The translations under genes were made by a program, and so were the position numbers. From NCBI RefSeq assembly GCF_016907925.1, contig NZ_JAFBCZ010000028.1:17621-81620 (forward strand): DNA of 64,000 nucleotides, written 5' to 3'. Source of the DNA: Herpetosiphon giganteus (GTDB taxonomy: Bacteria; Chloroflexota; Chloroflexia; Chloroflexales; Herpetosiphonaceae). The notes below the pieces were generated by a model, which was not told where the DNA came from, did not search any database, and was given only the letters and a program-made list of their open reading frames with translations. Each line of letters opens with the position of its first letter. Positions within the stretch are counted from its first letter, which is position 1. This document shows, one piece after another, positions 42,989 to 51,836 of this stretch.

Positions 42989-44115
42989 TTATTTTACTCA
43001 GCAGTTGTGGAGGTCGCCCGCTTCCGGCGACCTCCCCCAATACCATCACGGGCAAGCCCCAGTGGTGGTGTCCCACGCCCATCGTGGCCGGTGATCCGAC
43101 CGCGATTGCCGCCATGCCCACGGTCACGCCCTACTATCATCGTGACCAGTTTATGCTGGGCCAAGATATCGTCAGCAACGGCATGCGCGTGACGGTCCAT
43201 GGCATCACCGACGGCGCAACGGCTCCCGATGCGATTGGCGGCGGGCAGCTGCGCTGGGTCGATCTCGAAGTGACCAGCGCCGTGTCACTGCCGCTTGATC
43301 TGGCCGCCCAAGTGGTGATCCGCGAGGTTGAGCAGGATGCGGGGCAAGCGGCCCGTGGCTGGTGGACAACCGACACCGCGACGCTGGCCACGACCGCAAT
43401 CACGTTGCCGACGCGGCTGGAGGCGGGCATGCCATGGCGCGGCCAGATTCCGATTCGCACGCCGCTGGGCAAGCCCGTGTTTGTGCTGGTGTATCGCACG
43501 CCGAGCGATGCCCTGCTGCGTGCGCAGCCGACCGACGGCGTGATTGTGGTGCAAAACCGCCGTGACCCAACCTGTGCAGGGAATATCGCCCGCGTCCCGT
43601 TCCCGACCATACCCGCAGGTGGTGGACCAGGCGCGCCCATTAACGGCACGCCCGTCGCCGTGCCACCCGGCACGAATCCGCTCGTGGCTTACGCCGTGAG
43701 CAAGCTAGCGTGGCCCTATGTCTGGGGTGGCGAAAGCGAGGCCGAAGGCGGCTTTGACTGTTCGGGTCTGATGTACGCCGCCTATGGCAGCGTCGGGTTG
43801 ACCGTGCCGCGCACCTCGCAGGCGATGTGGCAGAGCGCGCAGATCCAGCGGATTGACATCAGCGAGCTGCGTCCGGGCGATCTGGTCTTTTTCCACACCG
43901 ATGGCAGCCGCTTCAGCAGCCCACCAACCCATGTCGGCATGTATATCGGGGATTTCAATGGCAATGGCACACCGGATCTCGTGCATGCTTTGAGTCCCGC
44001 ATGGGGCATTCGGATTGAGGACAATTGGCTGACCAAGCCGTGGCTGGTTGCGCCATGGCCCGATGGCACGCCGCGCCTGTGGGGTGCTGGCTATTTCGTG
44101 AATCCCTATCGCTAG
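42946..44115 (+). CDS. NlpC/P60 cell-wall hydrolase lipoprotein
   Basis: 389 residues from the ATG at 42946, with GGAGGAAC upstream. Lipobox LLSSC (Cys21) marks a lipoprotein. A beta-rich region (about 60-205) resembling a DUF4352 Ig-like domain is followed by an NlpC/P60 domain (about 240-389) with Cys272 in FDCSGLMYAAYG, His329 in THVGMYIG and His347 in LVHALS. PWPYVWGG-type and RPGDLVFF motifs are also present. Such hydrolases open peptidoglycan for conjugation machines. It lies in the rightward transfer operon. Confidence 0.92.
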   Translation: MPTRFRLVSIGLVIIILLSSCGGRPLPATSPNTITGKPQWWCPTPIVAGDPTAIAAMPTVTPYYHRDQFMLGQDIVSNGMRVTVHGITDGATAPDAIGGGQLRWVDLEVTSAVSLPLDLAAQVVIREVEQDAGQAARGWWTTDTATLATTAITLPTRLEAGMPWRGQIPIRTPLGKPVFVLVYRTPSDALLRAQPTDGVIVVQNRRDPTCAGNIARVPFPTIPAGGGPGAPINGTPVAVPPGTNPLVAYAVSKLAWPYVWGGESEAEGGFDCSGLMYAAYGSVGLTVPRTSQAMWQSAQIQRIDISELRPGDLVFFHTDGSRFSSPPTHVGMYIGDFNGNGTPDLVHALSPAWGIRIEDNWLTKPWLVAPWPDGTPRLWGAGYFVNPYR

Positions 44116-44135
44116 TTCATTAAAAGGAGGATTCG

Positions 44136-44849
44136 ATGCGTTGGTTCATTCTTGTGCTCATACTGCTTATGCATCCATACAGCACGTTCGCCCAAACGAC
44201 CCCGCTGACCGTGCGGGTGCAGGATATGGCCACCATGCAGCCCATGGCGGGCGTGGTGGTGACCTTTACGCCGATTGGTGGCCAACCAATCACGGCAATC
44301 AGCGACGCGCAGGGTGTGACCGTTGTCACACTACCCGCTGATCGCGTGATCGTCACGCTGGCCGCTGCCGATGGCAGCACAATTCCGTGGGAAGCGCCGT
44401 ATGCAGGCGGCTATCCCATCCAGTCCATTGTGGGATTGACGACCTTGACCGTGCAGATCGACCCGGTGACAGGCATCGCCCATCACGCGCTGGAGCAAGA
44501 TTGGGCGGGTGGCCCAACCCAAGCCGATGACCCGACCGCAGCCTTAGCACCACCCGCCACCGGAACCGCCATCGCCGCCCAAACTGCCACCGCTGCGGTC
44601 GCGCAGCTGCCAACCAGTGAGGCGCTCCTGCCAACATCCATGCCAACGACCCTGCCAGTCGCACCACCCACAAGCGTGCCCAGCGCCGTTCCCACCAGCA
44701 GCCAGCCCGTGCTGGCGATCCTGCCGAGTAGTCCCCCCACCCCACCAGCAGCGCGCCCATGGACAACGTGGCTGCCCCTCGTGGCCATTGTGGGGGTTAT
44801 GCTGTTGGGTCTGTGGTCGTGGCGCGGACGCATGGGGGTGCTGCGATGA
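44136..44849 (+). CDS. Secreted membrane-anchored protein with Ig-like and Pro/Thr regions
   Basis: 237 residues. A signal peptide (about 1-20) is followed by a beta-sandwich of carboxypeptidase-regulatory type (about 22-110, VQDMATMQPMAGVVVTFTP ... SDAQGVTVV), a Thr/Pro/Ala-rich linker and a C-terminal membrane helix (about 210-228, WLPLVAIVGVMLLGLWSW) with basic tail. It is co-directional and overlaps the next gene by 4 bases. It is probably a surface component of the transfer apparatus; no LPxTG-type motif is seen. Confidence 0.78.
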   Translation: MRWFILVLILLMHPYSTFAQTTPLTVRVQDMATMQPMAGVVVTFTPIGGQPITAISDAQGVTVVTLPADRVIVTLAAADGSTIPWEAPYAGGYPIQSIVGLTTLTVQIDPVTGIAHHALEQDWAGGPTQADDPTAALAPPATGTAIAAQTATAAVAQLPTSEALLPTSMPTTLPVAPPTSVPSAVPTSSQPVLAILPSSPPTPPAARPWTTWLPLVAIVGVMLLGLWSWRGRMGVLR

Positions 44850-46126
44850 TGTGGCGGAGCCTGTTCCTGCTTATCCTGCTCGTGTGTTTTTTGACACCAG
44901 CAGTGACGACAGCCCAAACCCCAACCGTCAACCCATCCACTGCCGCATGGGCATTTGATACCCCACGCACGCTGGGCCGGGACATCGGCGTGATCCGCGG
45001 ATTGGCCACCGCGCTCGATGAACAGGGCTATGCCCATACCAGCTACCTGCGGGCCAGCGAATTTATGGCCAATGCCAGTCATAGTGCGCTGATTGTGCAG
45101 GGCGTGACCCGCGCAGGCGATCGCTATGAACGACGATTGTGGCAGGGCGAACCCAGCGCTGGCCCAACGGCGATCACGGCGCGCCAAGGACGGATTATTG
45201 TCGCGGCAACCCTCGATAGCACGGTGCGCCTGTGGGAAAGCCGCGATGGTGGGGCAACGTGGCGTGAGCTGGCCAGTCCGGTGCGCGCCATGTCGGCCCA
45301 GCCAGCCATCCTGCCCAATGGCCGCGCCGTGCTGGCACTGCTCACCCGCAGTGGCATGCAGTTTCATCTGACCATCGCCAGCGAAACCAGCGCAGGCAGT
45401 GGGTCGTGGCAGGCTGCCAATCCATTGCCTCCTAGCGCCAGTGCGGTGGTGGCGGTATGGCAGCGGGACAACGTGCGGAGCGATCAGGGAGGGTTGCCGC
45501 AGCTCGTCATTGCTCAAGGCATGGCCGGTGGGGTACAACTTGCCACAACGCAAGACGGAGCAACGTGGCAACCACAGACCATTGCCAGTGCTACGCCGCA
45601 TGCGCTGGCCTTGAGTGCAGTAGGGGATCGCATGGTTATGATGCATGAAGAATATGGGGCACGGGTGCTGTGGCTCGCCAGTTCGACGCTCGACGAGGAT
45701 TGGCAGGTCACGCGGCTCGCCACGCCGTCCTCGGTGATTGTCGAAGCCAATCCGCTGCTGCACGACCCACAAACCAACAGCGTGCTGCTGCTGACAACCT
45801 GCCGCTTTCCCGACCGTCCCTTTGGCAGCCATCGGGCGCAGCTCTGCCTCAGTCGGGTCGCGCGGGACAAGCTGCACGTGGCCAGTGCGTGGGAAAGCCA
45901 GTGGGCTGAACCGTGGACACCGATTACGATGGCCCAACCCCATACGGCGCAGGCGGGAGCAGTCGTGGTGACGCACGGCATGCAGGCGCATATGGCGTGG
46001 GTCGGGCAGTTCATCCCCAGTGACTTTCTGCATATTAACGCAACCCAAGCGGGGTTTGTGACCACGAGTGAGGCCATGGCCACGACGGTGCGGATTCCGA
46101 CGCTCGCGCGGATGGATGCGCCGTGA
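44846..46126 (+). CDS. Secreted sialidase-like beta-propeller protein
   Basis: 426 residues with a signal peptide (about 1-22) and repeated beta-blades. Asp-box type motifs ESRDGGATWRE and ATTQDGATWQP occur, as in BNR-repeat/sialidase-like propellers. No catalytic residues of a sialidase could be assigned. It starts inside the end of the previous gene (ATGA overlap) and closes the rightward operon. A probable surface-binding protein. Confidence 0.8.
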   Translation: MMWRSLFLLILLVCFLTPAVTTAQTPTVNPSTAAWAFDTPRTLGRDIGVIRGLATALDEQGYAHTSYLRASEFMANASHSALIVQGVTRAGDRYERRLWQGEPSAGPTAITARQGRIIVAATLDSTVRLWESRDGGATWRELASPVRAMSAQPAILPNGRAVLALLTRSGMQFHLTIASETSAGSGSWQAANPLPPSASAVVAVWQRDNVRSDQGGLPQLVIAQGMAGGVQLATTQDGATWQPQTIASATPHALALSAVGDRMVMMHEEYGARVLWLASSTLDEDWQVTRLATPSSVIVEANPLLHDPQTNSVLLLTTCRFPDRPFGSHRAQLCLSRVARDKLHVASAWESQWAEPWTPITMAQPHTAQAGAVVVTHGMQAHMAWVGQFIPSDFLHINATQAGFVTTSEAMATTVRIPTLARMDAP

Positions 46127-46150
46127 TGAAGGAGCAAGAAAACACCACTG

Positions 46151-46180
46151 AAGGATTGATTATCGTACAAATCAATCCTT
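46151..46180. terminator. Possible terminator between convergent genes
   Basis: AAGGATTGATT (46151-46161) pairs with AATCAATCCTT (46170-46180) over an 8-base loop. Only a weak T-run follows, so this is a probable but not strong terminator between the rightward operon and the FGE remnant. Confidence 0.45.
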
Positions 46181-46237
46181 TAGCGGCATTGCTTTTCTGT
46201 GGCATAGGTCAACCTCCTCGAATTCAGCATACAGTAC

Positions 46238-47737
46238 CTAAGAACGAGGGGCCAGAATACAACGAAATCCTTGGTCATATCCACCTTTGGGAAGAAGCCT
46301 GTCACGTGCTGCACAGAGAATCTTTGTTCTATTTTGATAATATGCCCCCCCCCGCAGCACCATGGGGTCATCACTATCCGCAAGCACCTGCTGCACATCG
46401 CCACCATTCTTCTCATAGGGTGTGGCTGTCCACTCCCACAAATTGCCGACACTATCCAGTGCTCCACACGCTGCTTCTCCTAGCAGTCCTACGCCAATAG
46501 ATAAAGGACGATTTTCTTCATTCCAATCGTAGACCGCATGCTCCGGTGTGGTTGGATGCTCACCCCATGGTGATGTTTGACGCTGACCTTGGGAATTATA
46601 CGCCGCAGCGACTTCCCATTCGGCCTCGCTGGCAAGACGTATCTCATAACCCCGTAGCAACAGTATATCAAGCTGCTCCGTCAGCCACTGGCAATACGCC
46701 ACCGCCTCATACCAACTCACGCCATAGACTGGCTGATTGCGGTATTCCTGCTCGGTTTGACGGTTCCACCAGCGAGGCTCAGTTCGTTTTTCCTCCTTTT
46801 TCCATCTTAAACCATACTTTGTCCACCAATCGTCGTTGGTATAGCCACCGGCCTCGATAAATGCCTGATATTGATCGACCGTCACCATAAACCGCCCAAC
46901 CCAGTACCGCTGAAGATCGACGGTTGTGACATCTGGCTTCTCATCCCAATTGCTAACCTGATAATGCCCCGCAGGGATAAACCGCCAATAGTGCGCACCC
47001 TCGCGGCCAAACTGGGGAGAAAGCTGGCGCGTTGCTTGCTGCCATTGCTCCATACTCACCGGATAGCGTGGATCGCCCAAGCCTGCCAAGAGTTCAGCAG
47101 CTTTTTGCCGTTCGCGTACCAATAATGGTGCAGGATCCATGAGGCGTCCGTTGTAATGTTCCAGCGCCGCTTGGGCGTGTGCACGGTCTTCAAGCAGGTT
47201 AACCAGCCCCGCCCGCAACCGTCGCTGGATACGATCCACCTTGATCTGTTTACCGTGCAACAAGCCCCAGTCGCAATCCGCGCCTAACTCAGCCGCCAAG
47301 ATGAGATCGCGATACCAGTCATACGAGTGCATCTCTCCCGCTTCATACCCATCGGAATCAACCAAGGTCGTCAGGAGTTGGTCAATTTTCGCACTCCCAA
47401 GCCCTACTTTGGTCAGGCAGCCAACCCCTAAGAAGATCGGCTCGCGCCAACGGTCATCGCGGCGGAGGGACATCAGCTGATCAAGCGATTCATAAAAGAG
47501 CAAATGACGACCAGCGCTCTGCTCTTGCAATGTCAAATGGGCAAAGGCATAGACCCTGCCATCATCCTCCGGCTGAAGCAAGCCACTGCACTGATCGATA
47601 TAAGCGATACAGGGCATCCAAAAGCTACCTGGCAATTTTTTTACGCTTTCCAACATAATCTTCATACAATGGAACGAGCCATCCACGAAATAGCGCGATA
47701 GAATGCTCTTCTTTGTCGCATCTCTCCTGCATAACAA
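46238..47737 (-). pseudogene. 5'-truncated NACHT-FGE (sulfatase-modifying factor) protein
   Basis: The open frame is 499 codons. The C-terminal 245 residues form an FGE/SUMF1 domain (HYWRFIPAGHYQVSN ... YWVGRFMVTVDQYQAFIEAGGY ... VSWYEAVAYCQWL ... VLRGGAYYQNR ... GFRCILAPR). Residues about 50-110 (YAFAHLTLQEQSAGRHLLFYESLDQ ... WREPIFLGVG) match the region after the NACHT ATPase in NACHT-FGE proteins. The NTPase domain with Walker motifs is missing, and the first ~45 residues look unrelated. So the gene has lost its 5' part and is probably non-functional. A run of nine C lies in the FGE part at 46345-46353. In related systems the FGE domain is a recognition or effector module. Confidence 0.75.
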
Positions 47738-48016
47738 TCATTATGTAGGAGAGGCACTTGGACTCACCATTATGTGGTTTTATGGATCGCCAACACTGGT
47801 ATTTGGCGCGTTGCGACAGAGATCTTTTCAATTTAAGGCCATTTTTCCACCGTTATGAAGGACACCGGAAAATATTCGTCACTTAGCTTTTGGATGCCAA
47901 CTACACGCATCACAGTAAACACATTCATATCAGCACACCCGTTCGCTGCACTCATTCGGGGCGAGCTGGGTTTACGCGCTCAGCTATGCCGTCATTCACT
48001 ATGGGGAGATCAATCA
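47738..48016. other. Intergenic region
   Basis: 279 bases between the truncated NACHT-FGE gene and the XRE regulator. No coding signal stands out and no clear promoter was recognised. Confidence 0.4.
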
Positions 48017-48394
48017 ATGCTCGGCCTGTCCATCATCCTTGACACCGAATTGCAGAAACGCGGCTGGCGACGCAGCATGCTCGCCGCAGAATCAGGGGTC
48101 AGCGAACCCACCCTGTCACGCATTATGAACGATGTCGCCTACATCCCCGAACTCAAAACTATGGCGGCGCTGTCGAAGGCACTCGAACTTCCCCTGCGGC
48201 GCTTGCTCGAAGCATGCGGTTTTGACCTTGATACCACAACGCCGCTCGACGACTCCCAGCGGGTTCACCTGCTCATGACGGCGGTTCCTGAGTTGTATAC
48301 CTTCCTTGTACCCTTGGCTCAGCTATCGCCCGATGATCGGCAATCCGTGATCACGTTTGCTGAAATGCTCGCTCAAAAACACTTCAAGACCTAA
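48017..48394 (+). CDS. XRE-family regulator
   Basis: 125 residues from the ATG at 48017, chosen for the GGGGAGAT site 7 bases upstream; a longer in-frame start exists but lacks a ribosome site. The HTH spans about 10-60 (ILDTELQKRGWRRSMLAAESGVSEPTLSRIM ... LKTMAALSKALELPLRRLL). The C-terminal 65 residues are helical. The STAND ATPase gene lies 373 bases downstream, so it could be a local regulator; this is not established. Confidence 0.82.
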   Translation: MLGLSIILDTELQKRGWRRSMLAAESGVSEPTLSRIMNDVAYIPELKTMAALSKALELPLRRLLEACGFDLDTTTPLDDSQRVHLLMTAVPELYTFLVPLAQLSPDDRQSVITFAEMLAQKHFKT

Positions 48395-48767
48395 AGCACC
48401 CGCTGCGGCCTATTGCCATTTTTGGGCGTATGGGGGACAGGCTCGCCATCACTGTACCGGTCACTCGTTGCCAGCTCGCGCTCATTCCAGCAGTAAATTC
48501 CCCAAAAACTCCCACTTCAGCACGCATGTTCAATACACAAAACTGAGGTGATCTGCTTGGGGACGCGCCCATGCCCTGCATGTCCATTCGGCGAAAAACG
48601 GCCCCAACATTAAAAACACTAATGGCGTGGCATTCGGTAGCACGAATCTTAGGTTTGTATTCCCATGCGGGTGATTTTCTGCTCTGCATGCCAAAAATGT
48701 GCGACAATAGGATCGCTCTACAGGATAAAGAAGAATTCTCGCTCAATCGCCGTGTGAGGAGTTCCCC
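48395..48767. other. Intergenic region
   Basis: 373 bases between the XRE gene and the NB-ARC gene. Open frames here have no ribosome site and lack protein-like composition. No clear promoter was found. Confidence 0.4.
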
Positions 48768-51317
48768 ATGGATGTACATGCACTCATTGCCATCGTCGCC
48801 AATGCCATTCTTGCCCACTGCCCCCAGTATGACCGCGTGAGTGTGTCTACAGCGCTCGAATCGGTCTTTTCTGGCCATCCTGCGTTGCTTGGTAACAATA
48901 CGATCTCCATGCTGTTTGGCCAGAATAATGATTTCACCAATGCCACAATCACCATCGGTGATGTGCATGCAGGTCACACGATCACCGTCCACCTCCCGCA
49001 GCCGATTGATCCGACCCTCGCTGCGCTCATTGCCCGTGCCTCGTTACCAGCTACGATCCACCATGGGGATATCACGATCAATGAGAGTGTTGTTTCAGGG
49101 GTTGTTGTCCGCGATAACTATGGGCCAATTAATCAGACTATTCACCAGCCCCAGCCGCTTGATCCACTGCCCGCTGCCCTCGCTGCGCTCGCCTCAATTC
49201 CACTCGACCATGTGCCGGAACCCCGTATCGATCTTCCTCACGCCTCACGCTTGCCCTTTGAATCCAGTCCCCACTTTGTTGGCCGTGAGGCTGAATTGAA
49301 ACAATTGGCTGCTGCAATTGGCACGGCGCAGCCAGCGGTGGTCATGCCAGCAGTGGCCACGGGCCTTGGTGGTATTGGTAAAACGAGCCTCGTGACGGAA
49401 TTTGCCTATCGCTATGGGGTCTATTTTCATGGTGGGGTGTTTTGGTTGAACTGTGCCGATCCTGAGCAGGTGGCGAGTCAGATCGCGGCCTGTGCGCTGG
49501 ATGTTGGCATCGACCCGACCGGAATGACGCTCGATGAACAGGTGCAGCGGGTGCTCCATGCATGGAAATCGCCCATGCCGCGCTTGTTGATTTTCGATAA
49601 TTGCGAGGATCGGGCGCTGCTCAAACGGTGGAAGCCCACCATCGGCGGGTGTCGGGTATTGGTGACGGCGCGGTCGGATCAGTGGCCAACCGTGACTCAG
49701 GTGCGGCTTGGGGTGCTCTCATCCACAGAAAGCCGAGCACTGTTGCAGGCGCTCTATGCGGACCTCACGGATGCTGAGGCTGATCTGATTGCCACTGATC
49801 TAGGGCATTTGCCGCTCGCGTTACATTTGGCAGGAAGCTATCTTAATACCTATCGGCCTGCCATCACGGCGTATCGCGCTGCTCTGAGTATTGCCCATGA
49901 ATCGCTGCACGGGCATGGGGCGTTTGACTCGCCAACCGAACATGAACAGAATGTTGAAGCGACGTTTATGCTCAGTTTTAACCAGCTTGATCCGACCAAA
50001 ACCATTGATGCCGTGGCCTTGGGCATGCTTGATGGGGCGGCGTGGTGTGCGCCGAGCATGCCGATTCCGCGTGATCTGGTCTTGGCATTTGTACCCGATG
50101 GAACGGCCCAGACCACTGCGATTGATGCGCTGCGTCGCTTGCAGCAATTGGGGTTGTTGGATGGGGCAGATGCCGTGGTGCTGCATCGTTTGCTGGCCCA
50201 GGTTGTTCAGGCACGATTGGGATCGACGGATATGCTGGCCATGGTGGAGGAGCGGATTGATGCTGCTGCATCCCGTGCGAATGGGACTGGGTTGCCACAA
50301 TCAATGCTGCCGCTTGAATCCCATCTACGCCATATAACCATGCATGCCTTGGATTATCATGATGCACGCACAGCCCGCCTTGCCAATAGTCTTGGTTTCT
50401 TTGAACGCCTGCGGGGGGCCTATGCGGCGGCGCAGGCATGGCATGAACGGGCGTTGGTCATCAGGGAAAAGATGTTGGGTGTGGAACATCCCGATACGGT
50501 ACAGAGTGTGAACAATCTGGCGATAGCGTTATTGTCGCAAGGGCGGTATGGCGAGGCACAACCCTTGTTCGAACGAGCATTGGTCATTAGGGAAAAGCTA
50601 TTCGGTATGGAGCATCGAGATACGGCGATGAGTCTGAACGGTCTGGCGGGGGTCTTGGAGCAGCAAGGGCGGTATACCGAGGCACAACCCTTGTTCGAAC
50701 GGGCGTTGGCCATCAGGGAAAAGCTATTCGGTATGGAGCATCGAGATACGGCGATGAGTCTGAACAATCTGGCGATGGTCTTGGACTATCAAGGGCGGTA
50801 TACCGAGGCACAACCCTTGTTCGAACAGGCGTTGACGATCAGGGAAAAGGTATTGGGGGCGGAGCATCCGAATACGGCGACGAGTCTGAATAATCTAGCG
50901 TTTGTTTTGGCGCGGCAAGGGCAGTATGGCGAGGCACAGGACTTATATGAACGGGCATTGGCAATTATGAAAGCAGTGTTGGGGGCAGAGCATCCGAATA
51001 CGGCGACGAGTCTAAACAATCTGGCGATGGTCTTGACGCATCAAGGGCGGTATGGCGAGGCACAGGACTTATATGAACGGGCATTGGCAATTGTGGAGCA
51101 GCGCTTGGGTATAGAGCATCCGAATGCAGCGCGGAGTCTGAACAATCTGGCGGGGGTCTTGAAGCTGCAAGGGCGGTATGGCGAGGCACAGGATTTATAT
51201 GAACGGGCATTGGCCAATATGGAAGCGGTATTAGGTGTGGAGCATCCGGATACCCAGCACACACGTGGGAATCTTGCCGCATTACGAGCAGCCATAAAGG
51301 CAGATAACCCGTCGTAG
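48768..51317 (+). CDS. STAND ATPase (NB-ARC) with tetratricopeptide repeats
   Basis: 849 residues. An N-terminal domain of about 150 residues contains beta-rich segments (NNTISMLFGQNNDFTNATI; VSGVVVRDNYGPINQTIHQ) of unknown type. An NB-ARC ATPase follows (about 165-440) with Walker A GLGGIGKTS (199-207) and Walker B LLIFDNCED (273-281), then VLVTARSDQW. Seven 42-residue kinesin-light-chain-type TPR units close the protein (about 550-843). GAGGAG lies upstream of the ATG. STAND proteins are signalling switches, some acting in phage defence; a defence role is inferred. No known effector domain was recognised at the N-terminus. Confidence 0.9.
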   Translation: MDVHALIAIVANAILAHCPQYDRVSVSTALESVFSGHPALLGNNTISMLFGQNNDFTNATITIGDVHAGHTITVHLPQPIDPTLAALIARASLPATIHHGDITINESVVSGVVVRDNYGPINQTIHQPQPLDPLPAALAALASIPLDHVPEPRIDLPHASRLPFESSPHFVGREAELKQLAAAIGTAQPAVVMPAVATGLGGIGKTSLVTEFAYRYGVYFHGGVFWLNCADPEQVASQIAACALDVGIDPTGMTLDEQVQRVLHAWKSPMPRLLIFDNCEDRALLKRWKPTIGGCRVLVTARSDQWPTVTQVRLGVLSSTESRALLQALYADLTDAEADLIATDLGHLPLALHLAGSYLNTYRPAITAYRAALSIAHESLHGHGAFDSPTEHEQNVEATFMLSFNQLDPTKTIDAVALGMLDGAAWCAPSMPIPRDLVLAFVPDGTAQTTAIDALRRLQQLGLLDGADAVVLHRLLAQVVQARLGSTDMLAMVEERIDAAASRANGTGLPQSMLPLESHLRHITMHALDYHDARTARLANSLGFFERLRGAYAAAQAWHERALVIREKMLGVEHPDTVQSVNNLAIALLSQGRYGEAQPLFERALVIREKLFGMEHRDTAMSLNGLAGVLEQQGRYTEAQPLFERALAIREKLFGMEHRDTAMSLNNLAMVLDYQGRYTEAQPLFEQALTIREKVLGAEHPNTATSLNNLAFVLARQGQYGEAQDLYERALAIMKAVLGAEHPNTATSLNNLAMVLTHQGRYGEAQDLYERALAIVEQRLGIEHPNAARSLNNLAGVLKLQGRYGEAQDLYERALANMEAVLGVEHPDTQHTRGNLAALRAAIKADNPS
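50415..51296 (+). repeat. Seven tandem 126-bp TPR-coding units
   Basis: Units of 126 bp encode 42-residue TPR repeats with the pattern GRYxEAQxLFERALxIxExxLGxEHPxTxxSLNNLAxVLxxQ. Units 2 and 3 share long identical DNA stretches (for example around 50594-50640 and 50720-50766), indicating recent duplication. Confidence 0.9.
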
Positions 51318-51329
51318 AAGCGATGACTG

Positions 51330-51590
51330 TCAGCGCCGCTTTTTCTTTCCATGACCAATAGTCCGTAATCTATCCCGACGTTGTGCTGATTGCTCATCGA
51401 CCCATGTCTGGTGTGTCGCATCCCACCCATAGCGAAACGGAAACTGATCCGTATCCGGGGCCACGAACGACTGGCCTTCGATGCAGCGCTGCCAGCGCGT
51501 AGGGTGATCAATGATGATCGACTGGCGTTGGCATAGCAACCGAAGATACTCCCGAAAATCACGGGTAAGTGCTTGGAGTGCGGTATCCAC
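51330..51590 (-). CDS. Small hypothetical protein
   Basis: 86 residues from a GTG at 51590 without a strong ribosome site. The N-terminus is helical (ALQALTRDFREYLRLLCQRQ) and the C-terminus basic (RRDRLRTIGHGKKKRR). It is convergent with the STAND gene. No family was recognised; it could be spurious. Confidence 0.35.
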   Translation of the reverse strand: MDTALQALTRDFREYLRLLCQRQSIIIDHPTRWQRCIEGQSFVAPDTDQFPFRYGWDATHQTWVDEQSAQRRDRLRTIGHGKKKRR

Positions 51591-51635
51591 ATTTGCTGCC
51601 CCAGCAGATGCAATTCGTTCTCCCTTGGCACTTAT

Positions 51636-51806
51636 AAAGTTCAGCGGCTGAAAGCCCTGTCCGCCGATCAGCAGGCGTTGGCGGTGAAACTGTATAACGA
51701 AAAGCAGTACACGATCGCGCAGATCTGCCGGATGCTGGAGATTTCAAAGCCGACGCTGTATAAATATTTGGCCGATGCGTCCGCAGCGGGAACCACCAAC
51801 CCCTGA
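51636..51806 (+). pseudogene. C-terminal remnant of a serine recombinase/resolvase
   Basis: The frame encodes QRLKALSADQQALAVKLYNE then YTIAQICRMLEISKPTLYKYL. This is the HTH_7 DNA-binding end of resolvase/invertase-type recombinases. The catalytic domain with the active Ser is absent. It is a fragment left by an earlier mobile element. Confidence 0.7.
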
Positions 51807-51836
51807 GGCGCATGCCCCCGACTTTTTTGTGCTCTC

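Noticed and set aside
48571..48840. Open frame of 89 codons before the STAND gene
   Set aside because: No ribosome site and it overlaps the better-supported start at 48768.
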